This document shows, piece by piece, positions 21,814 to 29,952 of a stretch of 64,000 nt of DNA (position 1 is its first letter; every line of letters begins with the position of its first letter). The notes under the pieces were generated by a model. The model did not search any database. It was not told the DNA's origin and worked only from the letters and a program-made list of their open reading frames with translations. Origin of the DNA: Methanofollis sp. UBA420. Its GTDB lineage: Archaea > Halobacteriota > Methanomicrobia > Methanomicrobiales > Methanofollaceae. Made by a program: the position numbers and the translations under genes. The stretch spans positions 544,042 to 608,041 of the forward strand of contig NZ_DAGX01000005.1 of assembly GCF_002498315.1 (NCBI RefSeq). The letters run 5' to 3'.

Positions 21814-24795
21814 TTATTTCCCCGCCGCCTTTGCTTTCCGCAGGACGACGACCATCGCCGCGCCCTCGCCCGGACTGCCGGCCACGCGGTCCGCGGCCGC
21901 GATGCTCCCGCCATAGCGCTCGACAAGCATCTTCACGATCCAGAGGCCGAGGCCCTTGCCCGAGGCCCGTGTTGAGTTCCGGACAAAACGCTCGAAGACA
22001 CGCACCTTCTGGTCGTCGGGGATGCCCGGACCATTGTCCGCGACCGTCACCGCCACCTCGCCGTTTCTGTCCGCCACCGTGATCCAGATCGTGACCCCGG
22101 TGCCGCCGAACTTCACCGCGTTCCCGATCAGGTTCGCGAAGACCTCGGAGAGGAGTTCGTCCGCCTCGACGATGCCGTCAGTCCCGCCGTACCTGACGTC
22201 CACGTCGGAAAAGACGGCGACCTGCCCCCGGATCACGCGGTCCAGCGGGATGGGCTCGACCCTCGTCCGCCGCCTGCTCATTGTCCGGTAGGTCGAGACA
22301 TTCGTGATGATCTCCGCGCTCTGCCTGATGCCGGCAAGCACTCCCTTTGCCAGCGCCTCCTCCCTGCCGGAGAGCATCGAGGCCAGGAGACTGCTGTACC
22401 CCATCGCCACGGCATTCGCGTTGTTGATGTCGTGGGTCATGATGTCCAGGTACAGGTTCGCCTCCTCGCTCGCCCGCTCGCGTTCGGCCCGCAGGACCGC
22501 CCTCTGGATGGCAGGGCCAATCGAACGCCCGGCCACGGCAAGGAAAGATTCCTCTTTGTCGGAAAACGGGTGATCGCCCCCGACAGTCATGACGCCGAGA
22601 CGCTCCTGCCCGGCAAGGAGGGGCACCGCAACCGCGGCTGCAAACTGTTCGGCGGCCCAGGCGGGCAGGGTCCCCTCCGCGACCGGCGAGACGGCCGGGA
22701 CGGCAGCGGCGTCGGGGACGCCGTACTGGCAGACGAGCGATGCAGTCGCCCCACCCGATTCGTCGATAAGATGGATAGCCCCGCCGTCGAGACCAGAGGT
22801 CTGGAGCACAGTCTGCAGCATCGCCCCGAGCATGGCGGAGAGAGAGGAGGACGAGACCGAGATGCCCCCGATCTCCGAGAGAAAAGAGAGTTCCCTGTTG
22901 CGTTCGAGGAGTTCGCGTTCAGTCTCCTTCAGGGTGGTGATGTCTGCCAGGGAGACGATGCTCGTGAGGGTCCCCGGAATGAGTGCCGCGGTGAGGAGGA
23001 CATCGCGCGTCTGCCCCTCACGGTCCTGCAACTGCACCTCGTACGTCGAGGGCGCCCCTGTCCCATACCGCCTCTGTGCATGGTAGCGCCGCGTGACCTC
23101 CGCGGCCGGGCCGGTGAAGAGAGTGGACCAGACACTCTTCCCGACCAGGTCGGCCGGGTCGTACCCGAAGAAGGGGCCGAACCGGGAGTTCACGTGGGTG
23201 ACCGTGCCGGCCTCGTCGATGACCATCGTCGCCGTGCCCGTGGCCTCGAAGACCGTGCGGTAGAGATTTTCAGAACGGGCCAGGTCCTCGGCATACCATT
23301 TTCTCTGCAGGAGCGTCCACATCTCACCCATCAAGAGGGCGAGTTGCCTGGCGTCGGCATCGTCGTACGGCCCGGCCTTGTTCGCCACCCCGGCGACCGC
23401 AACGATCCGCCGCCCGGAAAAGACCGGGACACTCAGGAACCGCCGGATCGGAGGGTGGCCCGGCGGCGTGCCCTTCTTGAGGGGGGAGGGTGCGGCATAG
23501 TCGTTCACGATGACCGTGCGGCGCTGCCTGACCGGTTCCCCCCATAGCCCGGTCTGTTCAAGGGGGTACACCTTCGGCGGGTCTCTCACCCGGCACTGTT
23601 CCCGCGCCTTCTGTGACCAGGACTGGATCGTCAGGACCGACTCGTCCTCATTGAGAAAGGCGACGTACCCGATCTCGCTGCCGGTGAGAGAGATCCCGCT
23701 CTCCAGGGCATAGTCGGCGATCGCCCTGACAGGTGCACCGTCCATCCCGTTCAGCCTGACAAGCGCCTCAAGCCTCTGCTCTTCGAGGCGGATCGCCTCC
23801 TCGACCGTCTTTCTGGCGGTGATGTCCCGCCCGTAGATGTTGGCATAGCCCTCGCCTGCCACCGGCACGACCATGCACAGGACAGTCCGTCCGGCGATCG
23901 TCACCTCGATCTCCTCGTTTTTCCCTCCATCCATCGCCCGGGCGACCACAGCGGCGATCAGCACGCGGAAGGGCCGTCCCGCCTCCGTATCCCAGATGGA
24001 CTCCAGGGGTGCGGCGGCCGCGTTGGCGTACATCATCCTCCCTGCACTATCGACACTGAAGACGGGGTTCGGGTTGTCGCCGGTGAAACGGGCGAGGGCC
24101 TCCATCTCCCGCGCCTCCTCCTTCTGGTCGGAGACATCGAGGAGGGTGCAGGCGACCCTCCCGCCGGGGAGTGAACCGGTGGAGAACCTGACCCAGCGGA
24201 CGCTGCCGTCCCGTGCGGTCAGCGCCGCCTCCACCCCCTCCAGGGATTCACCTTCCCGGATTGCCGTCGCGGCGCTCTCCCCGGCCGCTGCATCCGGGAA
24301 CAGGGACGAAATCGACCGCCCGACCATGTCGTCCGGGGAGAAGCCGAGCATGCCGGCGGCGGCGCGGTTCGCGGCAAGCACGGCCTGGGCCTCCCGGTCG
24401 ACGATCAGGATCCCGCCCCCGGAGTGCTCGAAGATCCCGTGGTAGTCCTGCGCCAGGCCCGAGATCCGCGCCGACAAAAGGGCGAGGAGGAGGGAGACGG
24501 CGGCAATGACGACGGCGCGGCCTGCCGCTTCGATAAAGACAGGCGACGCCGTGCCGAAGAAAAATGCAATGACCAGGAGATAGGCGACGAGGAGGGCCGC
24601 CGTCATCGCAACGCCCTTCCAGCCGTACCAGCAGACCGCAAGGATGACCGGGACGAAGAAGAGATGGGCGACAACGGTCGTCACGCCGAACGACGCCGCA
24701 AAGACCGTGGCGGCGAGGGCGCCGCCTGTCGCGGCGAGGAGGACAGGCAGTTTCCATGGCCAGGCATGGAATGCTGAGAGCAAATCGTGTGCCAT
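21814..24795 (-). CDS. Membrane PAS/GAF sensor histidine kinase
   Basis: 993 residues from the ATG at 24795; an A/T-rich box (about 24832-24840) lies some 40 bases upstream. The N-terminus has four or five membrane helices (about 10-110). Then come PAS (about 120-235), a second PAS (245-350), GAF (370-520), a third PAS (about 535-650) and a second GAF (660-780). The phospho-acceptor region reads LDIMTHDINNANAVAMGYSS, and the ATPase domain has NLIGNAVKFGG (N box), VADNGPGIPDDQ (G1) and KGLGLWIVKMLVERYGG (G2). No receiver domain or response regulator is adjacent, so its partner is unknown. The signal is probably a small ligand or redox state. Confidence 0.88.
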   Translation of the reverse strand: MAHDLLSAFHAWPWKLPVLLAATGGALAATVFAASFGVTTVVAHLFFVPVILAVCWYGWKGVAMTAALLVAYLLVIAFFFGTASPVFIEAAGRAVVIAAVSLLLALLSARISGLAQDYHGIFEHSGGGILIVDREAQAVLAANRAAAGMLGFSPDDMVGRSISSLFPDAAAGESAATAIREGESLEGVEAALTARDGSVRWVRFSTGSLPGGRVACTLLDVSDQKEEAREMEALARFTGDNPNPVFSVDSAGRMMYANAAAAPLESIWDTEAGRPFRVLIAAVVARAMDGGKNEEIEVTIAGRTVLCMVVPVAGEGYANIYGRDITARKTVEEAIRLEEQRLEALVRLNGMDGAPVRAIADYALESGISLTGSEIGYVAFLNEDESVLTIQSWSQKAREQCRVRDPPKVYPLEQTGLWGEPVRQRRTVIVNDYAAPSPLKKGTPPGHPPIRRFLSVPVFSGRRIVAVAGVANKAGPYDDADARQLALLMGEMWTLLQRKWYAEDLARSENLYRTVFEATGTATMVIDEAGTVTHVNSRFGPFFGYDPADLVGKSVWSTLFTGPAAEVTRRYHAQRRYGTGAPSTYEVQLQDREGQTRDVLLTAALIPGTLTSIVSLADITTLKETERELLERNRELSFLSEIGGISVSSSSLSAMLGAMLQTVLQTSGLDGGAIHLIDESGGATASLVCQYGVPDAAAVPAVSPVAEGTLPAWAAEQFAAAVAVPLLAGQERLGVMTVGGDHPFSDKEESFLAVAGRSIGPAIQRAVLRAERERASEEANLYLDIMTHDINNANAVAMGYSSLLASMLSGREEALAKGVLAGIRQSAEIITNVSTYRTMSRRRTRVEPIPLDRVIRGQVAVFSDVDVRYGGTDGIVEADELLSEVFANLIGNAVKFGGTGVTIWITVADRNGEVAVTVADNGPGIPDDQKVRVFERFVRNSTRASGKGLGLWIVKMLVERYGGSIAAADRVAGSPGEGAAMVVVLRKAKAAGK

Positions 24796-24862
24796 GCGGT
24801 CCGTCTGCAGGAATAGTCCCACAACGGCGGCATTAAAGGTTATGATCCGGGCCGGCGACAGC

Positions 24863-24870
24863 CTTAATAC
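24863..24870 (+). promoter_or_regulatory. TATA box of the rps15 operon
   Basis: CTTAATAC at 24863-24870 predicts a start site near 24890-24895, about 135 bases before the rps15 ATG. That leaves an unusually long leader for an archaeal ribosomal protein gene. Confidence 0.5.
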
Positions 24871-24889
24871 CGCGCAGGTGGATGAATAA

Positions 24890-25011
24890 CCAGCACGTTT
24901 CTGTGCTGGCTGACGTAAGTCCGACGTGCCCGATGGCATGGCCGAAATGGCTCGGGATTACCGAAAAGTCAGTAGAAGTACTTTCTGCTCTTTTCTGGAC
25001 TTACTCTGTCA
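24890..25011 (+). ncRNA. Structured leader RNA or small RNA upstream of rps15
   Basis: The predicted transcript starts at or near the perfect hairpin CCAGCAC-GTTTCT-GTGCTGG (24890-24909). A closing stem follows: TGACGTAAGTCC (24911-24922) pairs with GGACTTAC (24997-25004) and GTCA (25008-25011), 12 bp with a three-base bulge. Inside are CCCGA/TCGGG (24929-24933, 24952-24956) with GCC/GGC nested in it, and AGTAGAA/TTCTGCT (24971-24977, 24983-24989). This looks like a folded domain ending 15 bases before the ATG. It may be an autoregulatory leader or a stable RNA. No known class was recognised. Confidence 0.55.
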
Positions 25012-25026
25012 TTTGAGAGGTAGATC

Positions 25027-25485
25027 ATGGCACGAATGCATGCACGAAGGAGAGGCAAGTCCTGTTCCGTCGCCCCATACCGCACTGAAGCACCCGAGTG
25101 GTGCGGCATGTCGGCAGACGAAGCCGTGAAGATTGTTGTCGACCTTCGCAAAAAGGGCAACTCCAGCAGCGAGATCGGGTTCATCCTCAGGGACAAGTAC
25201 GGCGTCTCTGATGTCAAACTCGTGGCAGGCAAGAAGATCGGCGAGATCCTCGAGGAACACAACCTCGGGTCGGACCTCCCGGAGGACCTCCGCAACCTGA
25301 TCGCCAAGGCGCTCGGGATGAGGAAGCACCTTGCCGAGAACAAAAACGACCTTCACAACAAGCGGCAGCTCCAGCTCACCGAGTCCAAGGTGCGCCGCCT
25401 GGTGAGGTACTACACGACAAGCGGAAAGCTCGAGAAGGGCTGGACCTACAAACCGGAGACTGCCGAGATTCTCCTCTCCAGATAA
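25027..25485 (+). CDS. rps15: Small-subunit ribosomal protein S15 (archaeal S15/S13e)
   Basis: 152 residues, the archaeal/eukaryotic length with an N-terminal extension (ARMHARRRGKSCS, WCGMSADEAVKIVVDLRKKG). The core S15 helices include LPEDLRNLIAKALGMRKHL, NDLHNKRQLQLTESKVRRL and YYTTSGKLEKGW. It binds 16S rRNA in the platform. GAGAGGT precedes the ATG. It heads the archaeal cluster rps15-recJ-pcc1-rps3ae; spacing to the next gene is three bases. Confidence 0.96.
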   Translation: MARMHARRRGKSCSVAPYRTEAPEWCGMSADEAVKIVVDLRKKGNSSSEIGFILRDKYGVSDVKLVAGKKIGEILEEHNLGSDLPEDLRNLIAKALGMRKHLAENKNDLHNKRQLQLTESKVRRLVRYYTTSGKLEKGWTYKPETAEILLSR

Positions 25486-25488
25486 GTT

Positions 25489-26703
25489 ATGTCCATTCAG
25501 GCCGCTGCTGAACGGGTGGCAGGGAAGATCCGTGCCACCGACTTTGTCGAGGTCTACGCGCACCATGACGCCGACGGGATCGCCGCAGGGGCGATCCTCG
25601 CTCAGGCCATGCTCCGCGCGGGCCTGCGTTTTCGGCTGCGGATACGGCAGGGCATCAGGGCCGACGAGATCGGGCACCCTGAATCGACCCTGCTCTGCGA
25701 CCTCGGGGCCGGCCTTGCCGACCTGCCGGAGAGCACGATGGTCGTCGACCATCACGTCCCCCACTTCACCGGGGAGTTCCACGTCAACCCGCACCTTGCG
25801 GGCCTCGACGGGGAACAGGAGCTCTCGGCATCGGGCGCGGCCTACCTGGTCGCCCAGGCGCTCGGGGACAACCGCGACCTTGCAGGGCTTGCTGTCCTCG
25901 GCATGATCGGGGACGGCCAGCAGTTCTCCGGCACCAACAGGGAGATCCTGAACGAGGGGATCGCCAACGGCTTCATCAGCCCGGAAAGAGGGCTCCTCCT
26001 TCCGGGAAACACGCTGCACGAAGCTCTTGAAACGGCGGTCACCCCGTACATCAGCGGTCTCAGCGGGAACGACGACGCCGTGACCCGCATCCTCGACGCC
26101 GCAACAGGCGAGGAAGAGGTGGCCGACGACGTCCTCCTCTCCCTCCTCGTGCTGGATGCCGGGGCTGACGCGGCACCGTCGGTCTTCTCCCGCGTGTACG
26201 GCGACCGTTACCGGCTGGAACGCGAGGTGATCGAGGACGCACGCACCCTTGCCGCCGTCATCGACGGCTGCGGCCAGCAGGGCCGCGGCGGACTTGCGGC
26301 ATCGGTCTGCCTCAGGGCCCCGGAGTGCGTTCCTGAGGCCATGGAAGTCGCAGGGGCCTTCAGGCGCCGGGTGCTCGACGCACTCGCCGCCAGGAAGGCC
26401 GACGACGCCGGGACGATCTACGAGGTTTCCGACGCCGTCGCGGCAAGCGGCGTTGCCGACTGCCTCGCCTACGACCTCAAGCAGACCGGGCCGGTCGCGG
26501 TGATCGCACCGGCCGGGGATGTCTGGCAGGTCTCGGCACGCTGTCCGCCGGGCGTGGAGACCGACCTCGAGGAGATCCTCAGGACGGTCGCCGCGCAGAC
26601 CGGCGGGACAGGCGGCGGTCACAGGAACCGCGGTGGCGCACGCATCCCGGCCGACCGGATCGGCGAGTTCAGGAAGGAGTTCGCCAGGATGGTGGCCGCA
26701 TGA
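25489..26703 (+). CDS. RecJ-like DHH-family exonuclease
   Basis: 404 residues. DHH family motifs: YAHHDADGIAAGAILAQAM (motif I), CDLGAG, the DHH motif in VVDHHVPHF and a C-terminal DHHA1-like region with RCPPGVETDLEEIL and GTGGGHRNRGGARI. Archaeal members near rps15 act as single-strand nucleases with the replisome (GAN/RecJ group); the precise polarity cannot be read from sequence. It is translationally close to rps15 (three-base gap) and overlaps pcc1 by four bases. The start at 25489 follows the rps15 stop directly, which fixes it. Confidence 0.9.
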   Translation: MSIQAAAERVAGKIRATDFVEVYAHHDADGIAAGAILAQAMLRAGLRFRLRIRQGIRADEIGHPESTLLCDLGAGLADLPESTMVVDHHVPHFTGEFHVNPHLAGLDGEQELSASGAAYLVAQALGDNRDLAGLAVLGMIGDGQQFSGTNREILNEGIANGFISPERGLLLPGNTLHEALETAVTPYISGLSGNDDAVTRILDAATGEEEVADDVLLSLLVLDAGADAAPSVFSRVYGDRYRLEREVIEDARTLAAVIDGCGQQGRGGLAASVCLRAPECVPEAMEVAGAFRRRVLDALAARKADDAGTIYEVSDAVAASGVADCLAYDLKQTGPVAVIAPAGDVWQVSARCPPGVETDLEEILRTVAAQTGGTGGGHRNRGGARIPADRIGEFRKEFARMVAA

Positions 26704-26942
26704 TCCGGATCGAGGGCACCATCACGACCGGGAGCGCACGTGCAGAGTGCGTCGCCGGCGCCCTCGCCCCCGACAACCTCTCCGGCATGGAGACGGCGGC
26801 CGCGGGCGACGACGCGGTCGTCACCGGGATCCGGGGCGAACACCTGCGGTCGGTGACGGCGTCGGTGGACGACTACCTGATGAACCTCGCCATCGCAGAG
26901 GAGGTCTGTTCGTACCTCCTCGAGAAAGCGGGCAGGGCCTGA
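26700..26942 (+). CDS. pcc1: KEOPS complex subunit Pcc1
   Basis: 80 residues, the normal size. It has the Pcc1 pattern of an N-terminal strand, a helix with AECVAGALAPDNLSGM and a C-terminal helix VTASVDDYLMNLAIAEEVCSYL, where the SVDDYLMNL segment is diagnostic. Pcc1 dimerises and binds Kae1 in the KEOPS complex that transfers threonylcarbamoyl to A37 of tRNA. The donor-making enzyme is encoded at 6846-7427. Its ATG overlaps the recJ-like stop as ATGA. Confidence 0.88.
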   Translation: MIRIEGTITTGSARAECVAGALAPDNLSGMETAAAGDDAVVTGIRGEHLRSVTASVDDYLMNLAIAEEVCSYLLEKAGRA

Positions 26943-27005
26943 AAGAGCGACATAACTCTCTGGAAAAGAGGATACGGAATTTAATTCAAATAATCTGGTG
27001 ATTTC

Positions 27006-27608
27006 ATGGCAAAGAGAAAGCAGGTTGGAAAGAGAGTCGAAGGCTGGAAGGCCAAGTCCTGGTACAAGGTCTACGGTCCCGAAGCATTCGGCAAGACCTA
27101 TATCGGCGACACGATCTCCGCTGACCCCTCCCTCGTGATGGGCCGCGTGATGCAGACCACGCTCGGCGAGATCTCGCAGGACTACGCGAAGCAGCACATC
27201 AAGATGCGCTTCAGGGTGAACAACGTCGCCGGCGACGCGGCCTATACCGAGTTCGTCGGACACGAGATCACCCGCGACTACATGCGCGGGCTCGTAAAGA
27301 GAAAGACCTCCAGGATCGACTCCATCATCCTCGTCCCCACGAAGGACGGCAAGAAGGTCCGCCTCACCATCACGTGCTTCACCATCAACAGGGCGAACTT
27401 CAGCCAGGTGCACGAGATCAGGGCAGTGACGATGAAGAGCGTCCTTGAACAGGCGGCCCAGGCCTCCTTCGACGAATTCTCGAAGGCTGTCGTCTCGGGC
27501 GAGACTGCCAAGGAAGTCTTCAAGCTGATCAAGCCGATCTTCCCGGTCCGCCGGGTCGAGATCATCAAGTCCAAGCTCGAGACCGCGCCCATCGTGGTCG
27601 CGGCCTGA
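27006..27608 (+). CDS. rps3ae: Small-subunit ribosomal protein S3Ae (eS1)
   Basis: 200 residues. The archaeal S3Ae signature is clear: WKAKSWYKVYGPEAFGKTYIG near the N-terminus, then FVGHEITRDYMRGLVKRKTS and RINSII-like DSIILVPTKDGKKVRLT, with VFKLIKPIFPVRRVEIIKSK near the C-terminus. It is a late-binding 30S protein absent from bacteria. It ends the rps15-recJ-pcc1-rps3ae group; a T-run (about 27616-27621) follows the stop and may terminate transcription. Confidence 0.96.
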   Translation: MAKRKQVGKRVEGWKAKSWYKVYGPEAFGKTYIGDTISADPSLVMGRVMQTTLGEISQDYAKQHIKMRFRVNNVAGDAAYTEFVGHEITRDYMRGLVKRKTSRIDSIILVPTKDGKKVRLTITCFTINRANFSQVHEIRAVTMKSVLEQAAQASFDEFSKAVVSGETAKEVFKLIKPIFPVRRVEIIKSKLETAPIVVAA

Positions 27609-27621
27609 ACACCCATTTTTT
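27609..27621 (+). terminator. T-run terminator after rps3ae
   Basis: ACACCCATTTTTTATC directly after the rps3ae stop gives a six-U tract. Further hairpins follow in the gap: CCCGTTC-CT-GAACGGG near 27731-27746. Confidence 0.45.
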
Positions 27622-27774
27622 ATCAGGACAGAACGGTCCGTAACGGTTCTTCCCGCGGCATGTCCGCGGAGTCTCTCCTGACGTCGGCACATTCATTCCT
27701 TTCCCGCAGAATTGCGGCGCATCTCTTCTCCCGTTCCTGAACGGGCCTTTTGACAAGACTGATAAGGGCGCGGG

Positions 27775-28650
27775 GTGAGTGTGTACCTGTTCATGGAAGA
27801 CGGGATTCAGGACTGGATATACCAGTGTTCATTCCCCGACGGCACCGAACTGCAGGAACATACCCTGAAGACGGGGAATACCATCATCATCGGGGACCGC
27901 TGCACGATCGACTACGGGCTGAAAGGGAAAGACATCGTCGTCTGCGAATTTTGCACTCTCAACGGAAGCATTGTTGCGGACGGTGACGTCAGGATCGACA
28001 ACTGGTGCGAGATCAACGGCGACGTGATCGCTGCTGCAGATGCCTATCTCGGGGAAGGGGTGAAGGTCCACGGCAAACTCATCGTTCAGGGCGACCTCGA
28101 TGTCGGCGACAACGTCCATATCGAGCGGGGTTTCGAGGCAAAAGGGTGGATCTCGATCAGGAACCCGATGCCGGTGATCGCCTACCTCATCCTCTATGTA
28201 ATGACCCTCCTGAAGATCGACAACCCCGACGAGATCGACGACGCCCTGAAGGAGATCTTCGGCGAGGACGAAGACGAAGACGACGAGAACCCCCTGCTCA
28301 TCCCGCCGTCCTCGAACATCGACATGAAGGTCTTCTCCGTCCCGACCATGATGACGATCGGGAACGGCTGCCGCCTCCACGGCAATATCAGGGCCTCCTC
28401 GATCATGGTCGGCCGGGACAACACTATCTTCGGGAGCCTGCGGGCGAACGGACTTATCAGGGTCGGGGACGGTACGCAGGTCCACGGCAATGTCGAGGGC
28501 GGCGAGGAAGTCGCCGTGGCGCCGGGAGTGCACATCCTCGGCAATGTGAGCGGCAGGACCCTCGCCCTCGACGAGAAAGCCCGTATAGACGGGACGATCC
28601 GGGCGCCCGAGGGTGTCAGGTTCGAGAGAGAAGTGCAGGAGGAAGCATGA
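27775..28650 (+). CDS. Bactofilin-like polymer-forming protein
   Basis: 291 residues from a GTG at 27775; a GTG at 27781 and an ATG at 27793 are alternatives. The protein is a right-handed beta-helix repeat: strands with the spacing of GDVRIDNWCEINGDVIAA, GEGVKVHGKLIVQGDLDVGD and VGDGTQVHGNVEGG. In the middle (about 130-190) the solenoid is broken by a hydrophobic helix (VIAYLILYVMTLLKI) and an acidic linker (GEDEDEDDENP). This resembles bactofilins and COG1664 proteins, which form filaments, but the central helix suggests membrane contact. It overlaps the next gene as ATGA. Confidence 0.75.
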   Translation: MSVYLFMEDGIQDWIYQCSFPDGTELQEHTLKTGNTIIIGDRCTIDYGLKGKDIVVCEFCTLNGSIVADGDVRIDNWCEINGDVIAAADAYLGEGVKVHGKLIVQGDLDVGDNVHIERGFEAKGWISIRNPMPVIAYLILYVMTLLKIDNPDEIDDALKEIFGEDEDEDDENPLLIPPSSNIDMKVFSVPTMMTIGNGCRLHGNIRASSIMVGRDNTIFGSLRANGLIRVGDGTQVHGNVEGGEEVAVAPGVHILGNVSGRTLALDEKARIDGTIRAPEGVRFEREVQEEA

Positions 28651-29474
28651 AAGCAGCGGAAATACTCGAACTGACCGATCTCATATGTGTCGAGGACTCG
28701 TTCGCCGACCTCGCGGACCCGGCGTCGGCGGACCCCATCCTCTCCCTTGACCCCGAGGCCGGAAAACTCCTCGTCGACGAGAACGAGGACCTCATGGCCG
28801 TCGCGTTCAGGAGCGGCGGCGCGTGGTACGCGGCGAACTACCTCTTCCACACCCCGGCGACAGAGGTGATCGACCTCTTTGAAGGGACGGACGGAGAGAT
28901 CTACCAGGAGGACAGAGACGTCTGGACCGGCGCGGTGCGGGAGTATTACAGCGCCGCGATCCTGAGAGAGGTCAAACCGTCGATCGAGGACATCCCGCCT
29001 GACAGGCCGGGCAAGATCGCGGGCCTCGTCACAGAGGTCTGGGGCAGGCAGGAGGGGGCCGTCTGTATCGACTGCTGCTGTGGCTCAGGTGTCGGCGCCG
29101 CCGCACTCAGGTCGGCCGGGATGCGGACGCTCGCCTACGACCACGACCCCGCTCTTCTTGCCCGCGGCTTCGAGGAGGGGCGTCTGGTGCCGGCAGAGAC
29201 TGCGTGCATCGACGGGACGATGGCGACCACCTATTTCAGGCCGGTCCCCTACGGGACGGCATTTATGATGGGGACGATCCGCTCCTTCGACAGCGGAATA
29301 TGGGAGAGACTCACCCTCGAACTTCTGGCCCTCTCAGAGGAGACGCTCATCACCGTCGCCACGGAGGAGGAGGCCCGCATGGTCGCGGCCTGGTGCCGCT
29401 CTGCCGGGCGGACGCCCGAAGTCAGGGAGAGCGACCGCGATCCCCTCTATGACCGCTGGGTCTGCCTCTCCTGA
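28647..29474 (+). CDS. Methyltransferase-like protein (class I SAM fold)
   Basis: 275 residues. The region VCIDCCCGSGVGAAALRSAGM (about residues 133-153) is a class I SAM-binding glycine loop with three successive cysteines, followed by TLAYDHDPALLARGF with the acidic residue that holds the ribose. The N-terminal 120 residues are not typical of methyltransferases and include AWYAANYLFHTPATEVIDLF. The expected motif IV (substrate base contacts) is weak. The protein is conserved in methanogens to my knowledge but without known substrate. It is coupled to the bactofilin-like gene. Confidence 0.6.
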   Translation: MKAAEILELTDLICVEDSFADLADPASADPILSLDPEAGKLLVDENEDLMAVAFRSGGAWYAANYLFHTPATEVIDLFEGTDGEIYQEDRDVWTGAVREYYSAAILREVKPSIEDIPPDRPGKIAGLVTEVWGRQEGAVCIDCCCGSGVGAAALRSAGMRTLAYDHDPALLARGFEEGRLVPAETACIDGTMATTYFRPVPYGTAFMMGTIRSFDSGIWERLTLELLALSEETLITVATEEEARMVAAWCRSAGRTPEVRESDRDPLYDRWVCLS

Positions 29475-29499
29475 GACCTGAACACGTCAAAAGAGAAAT

Positions 29500-29691
29500 T
29501 TATTCGCAACTTTCATATTTTTTGAGTCTTTCCAGTATCTCACCGACAGGGGGGAGTTTCTCTGCATTCCTCTCAAGAAGGGCCCGCACCCCGTCCCCGG
29601 ATGTCACGATTTTTTCGCAGTCGAGGCCGTCCCCGGTGATCTGTGCGGCAATCGATCGTGCCTCTTGTGGTGTTGAAACTGTGGAGTCCAT
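29500..29691 (-). CDS. Small hypothetical protein
   Basis: 63 residues from the ATG at 29691, behind GAGG at a good distance; ATGs at 29715 and 29721 would add 8 or 10 residues. A strong A/T box (TTTAATATAAT, minus strand, about 29731-29741) lies upstream. The protein is helical and charged, ending PPVGEILERLKKYESCE. Its two cysteines do not form a motif. The family is not recognised. The stop lies 25 bases from the convergent methyltransferase-like gene. Confidence 0.5.
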   Translation of the reverse strand: MDSTVSTPQEARSIAAQITGDGLDCEKIVTSGDGVRALLERNAEKLPPVGEILERLKKYESCE

Positions 29692-29952
29692 GCCCGCGCC
29701 TCGTGTACCATACATAATCAAGTAATATTATATTAAAGTATCTAATTTCATGGCGCTGCATCGGCCAGATATCATATGAAAATCCAAGAAAATTCTGGCA
29801 AAAATCAGATTGCCACGTTGAAAATGCACCATAAAGGAGAAAAGATATCACAGACCCTCAAACGCCCATCGCAGCGCGGGGGAGAGATGCACCAAAGTAC
29901 AGGGCAGAACACAAAAGATCGGGCCTTTTCCGGCCCGGGACAGGGAGAGGCC

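Noticed and set aside
24796..24939. 48-residue N-terminal extension of the histidine kinase
   Set aside because: The extension covers the rps15 promoter and has no protein-like character; the hydrophobic N-terminus follows directly on the ATG at 24795.
27731..27746. CCCGTTCCTGAACGGG palindrome as a further regulator site
   Set aside because: A single copy in the window, close behind the rps3ae terminator; more likely a local hairpin before the bactofilin-like gene.
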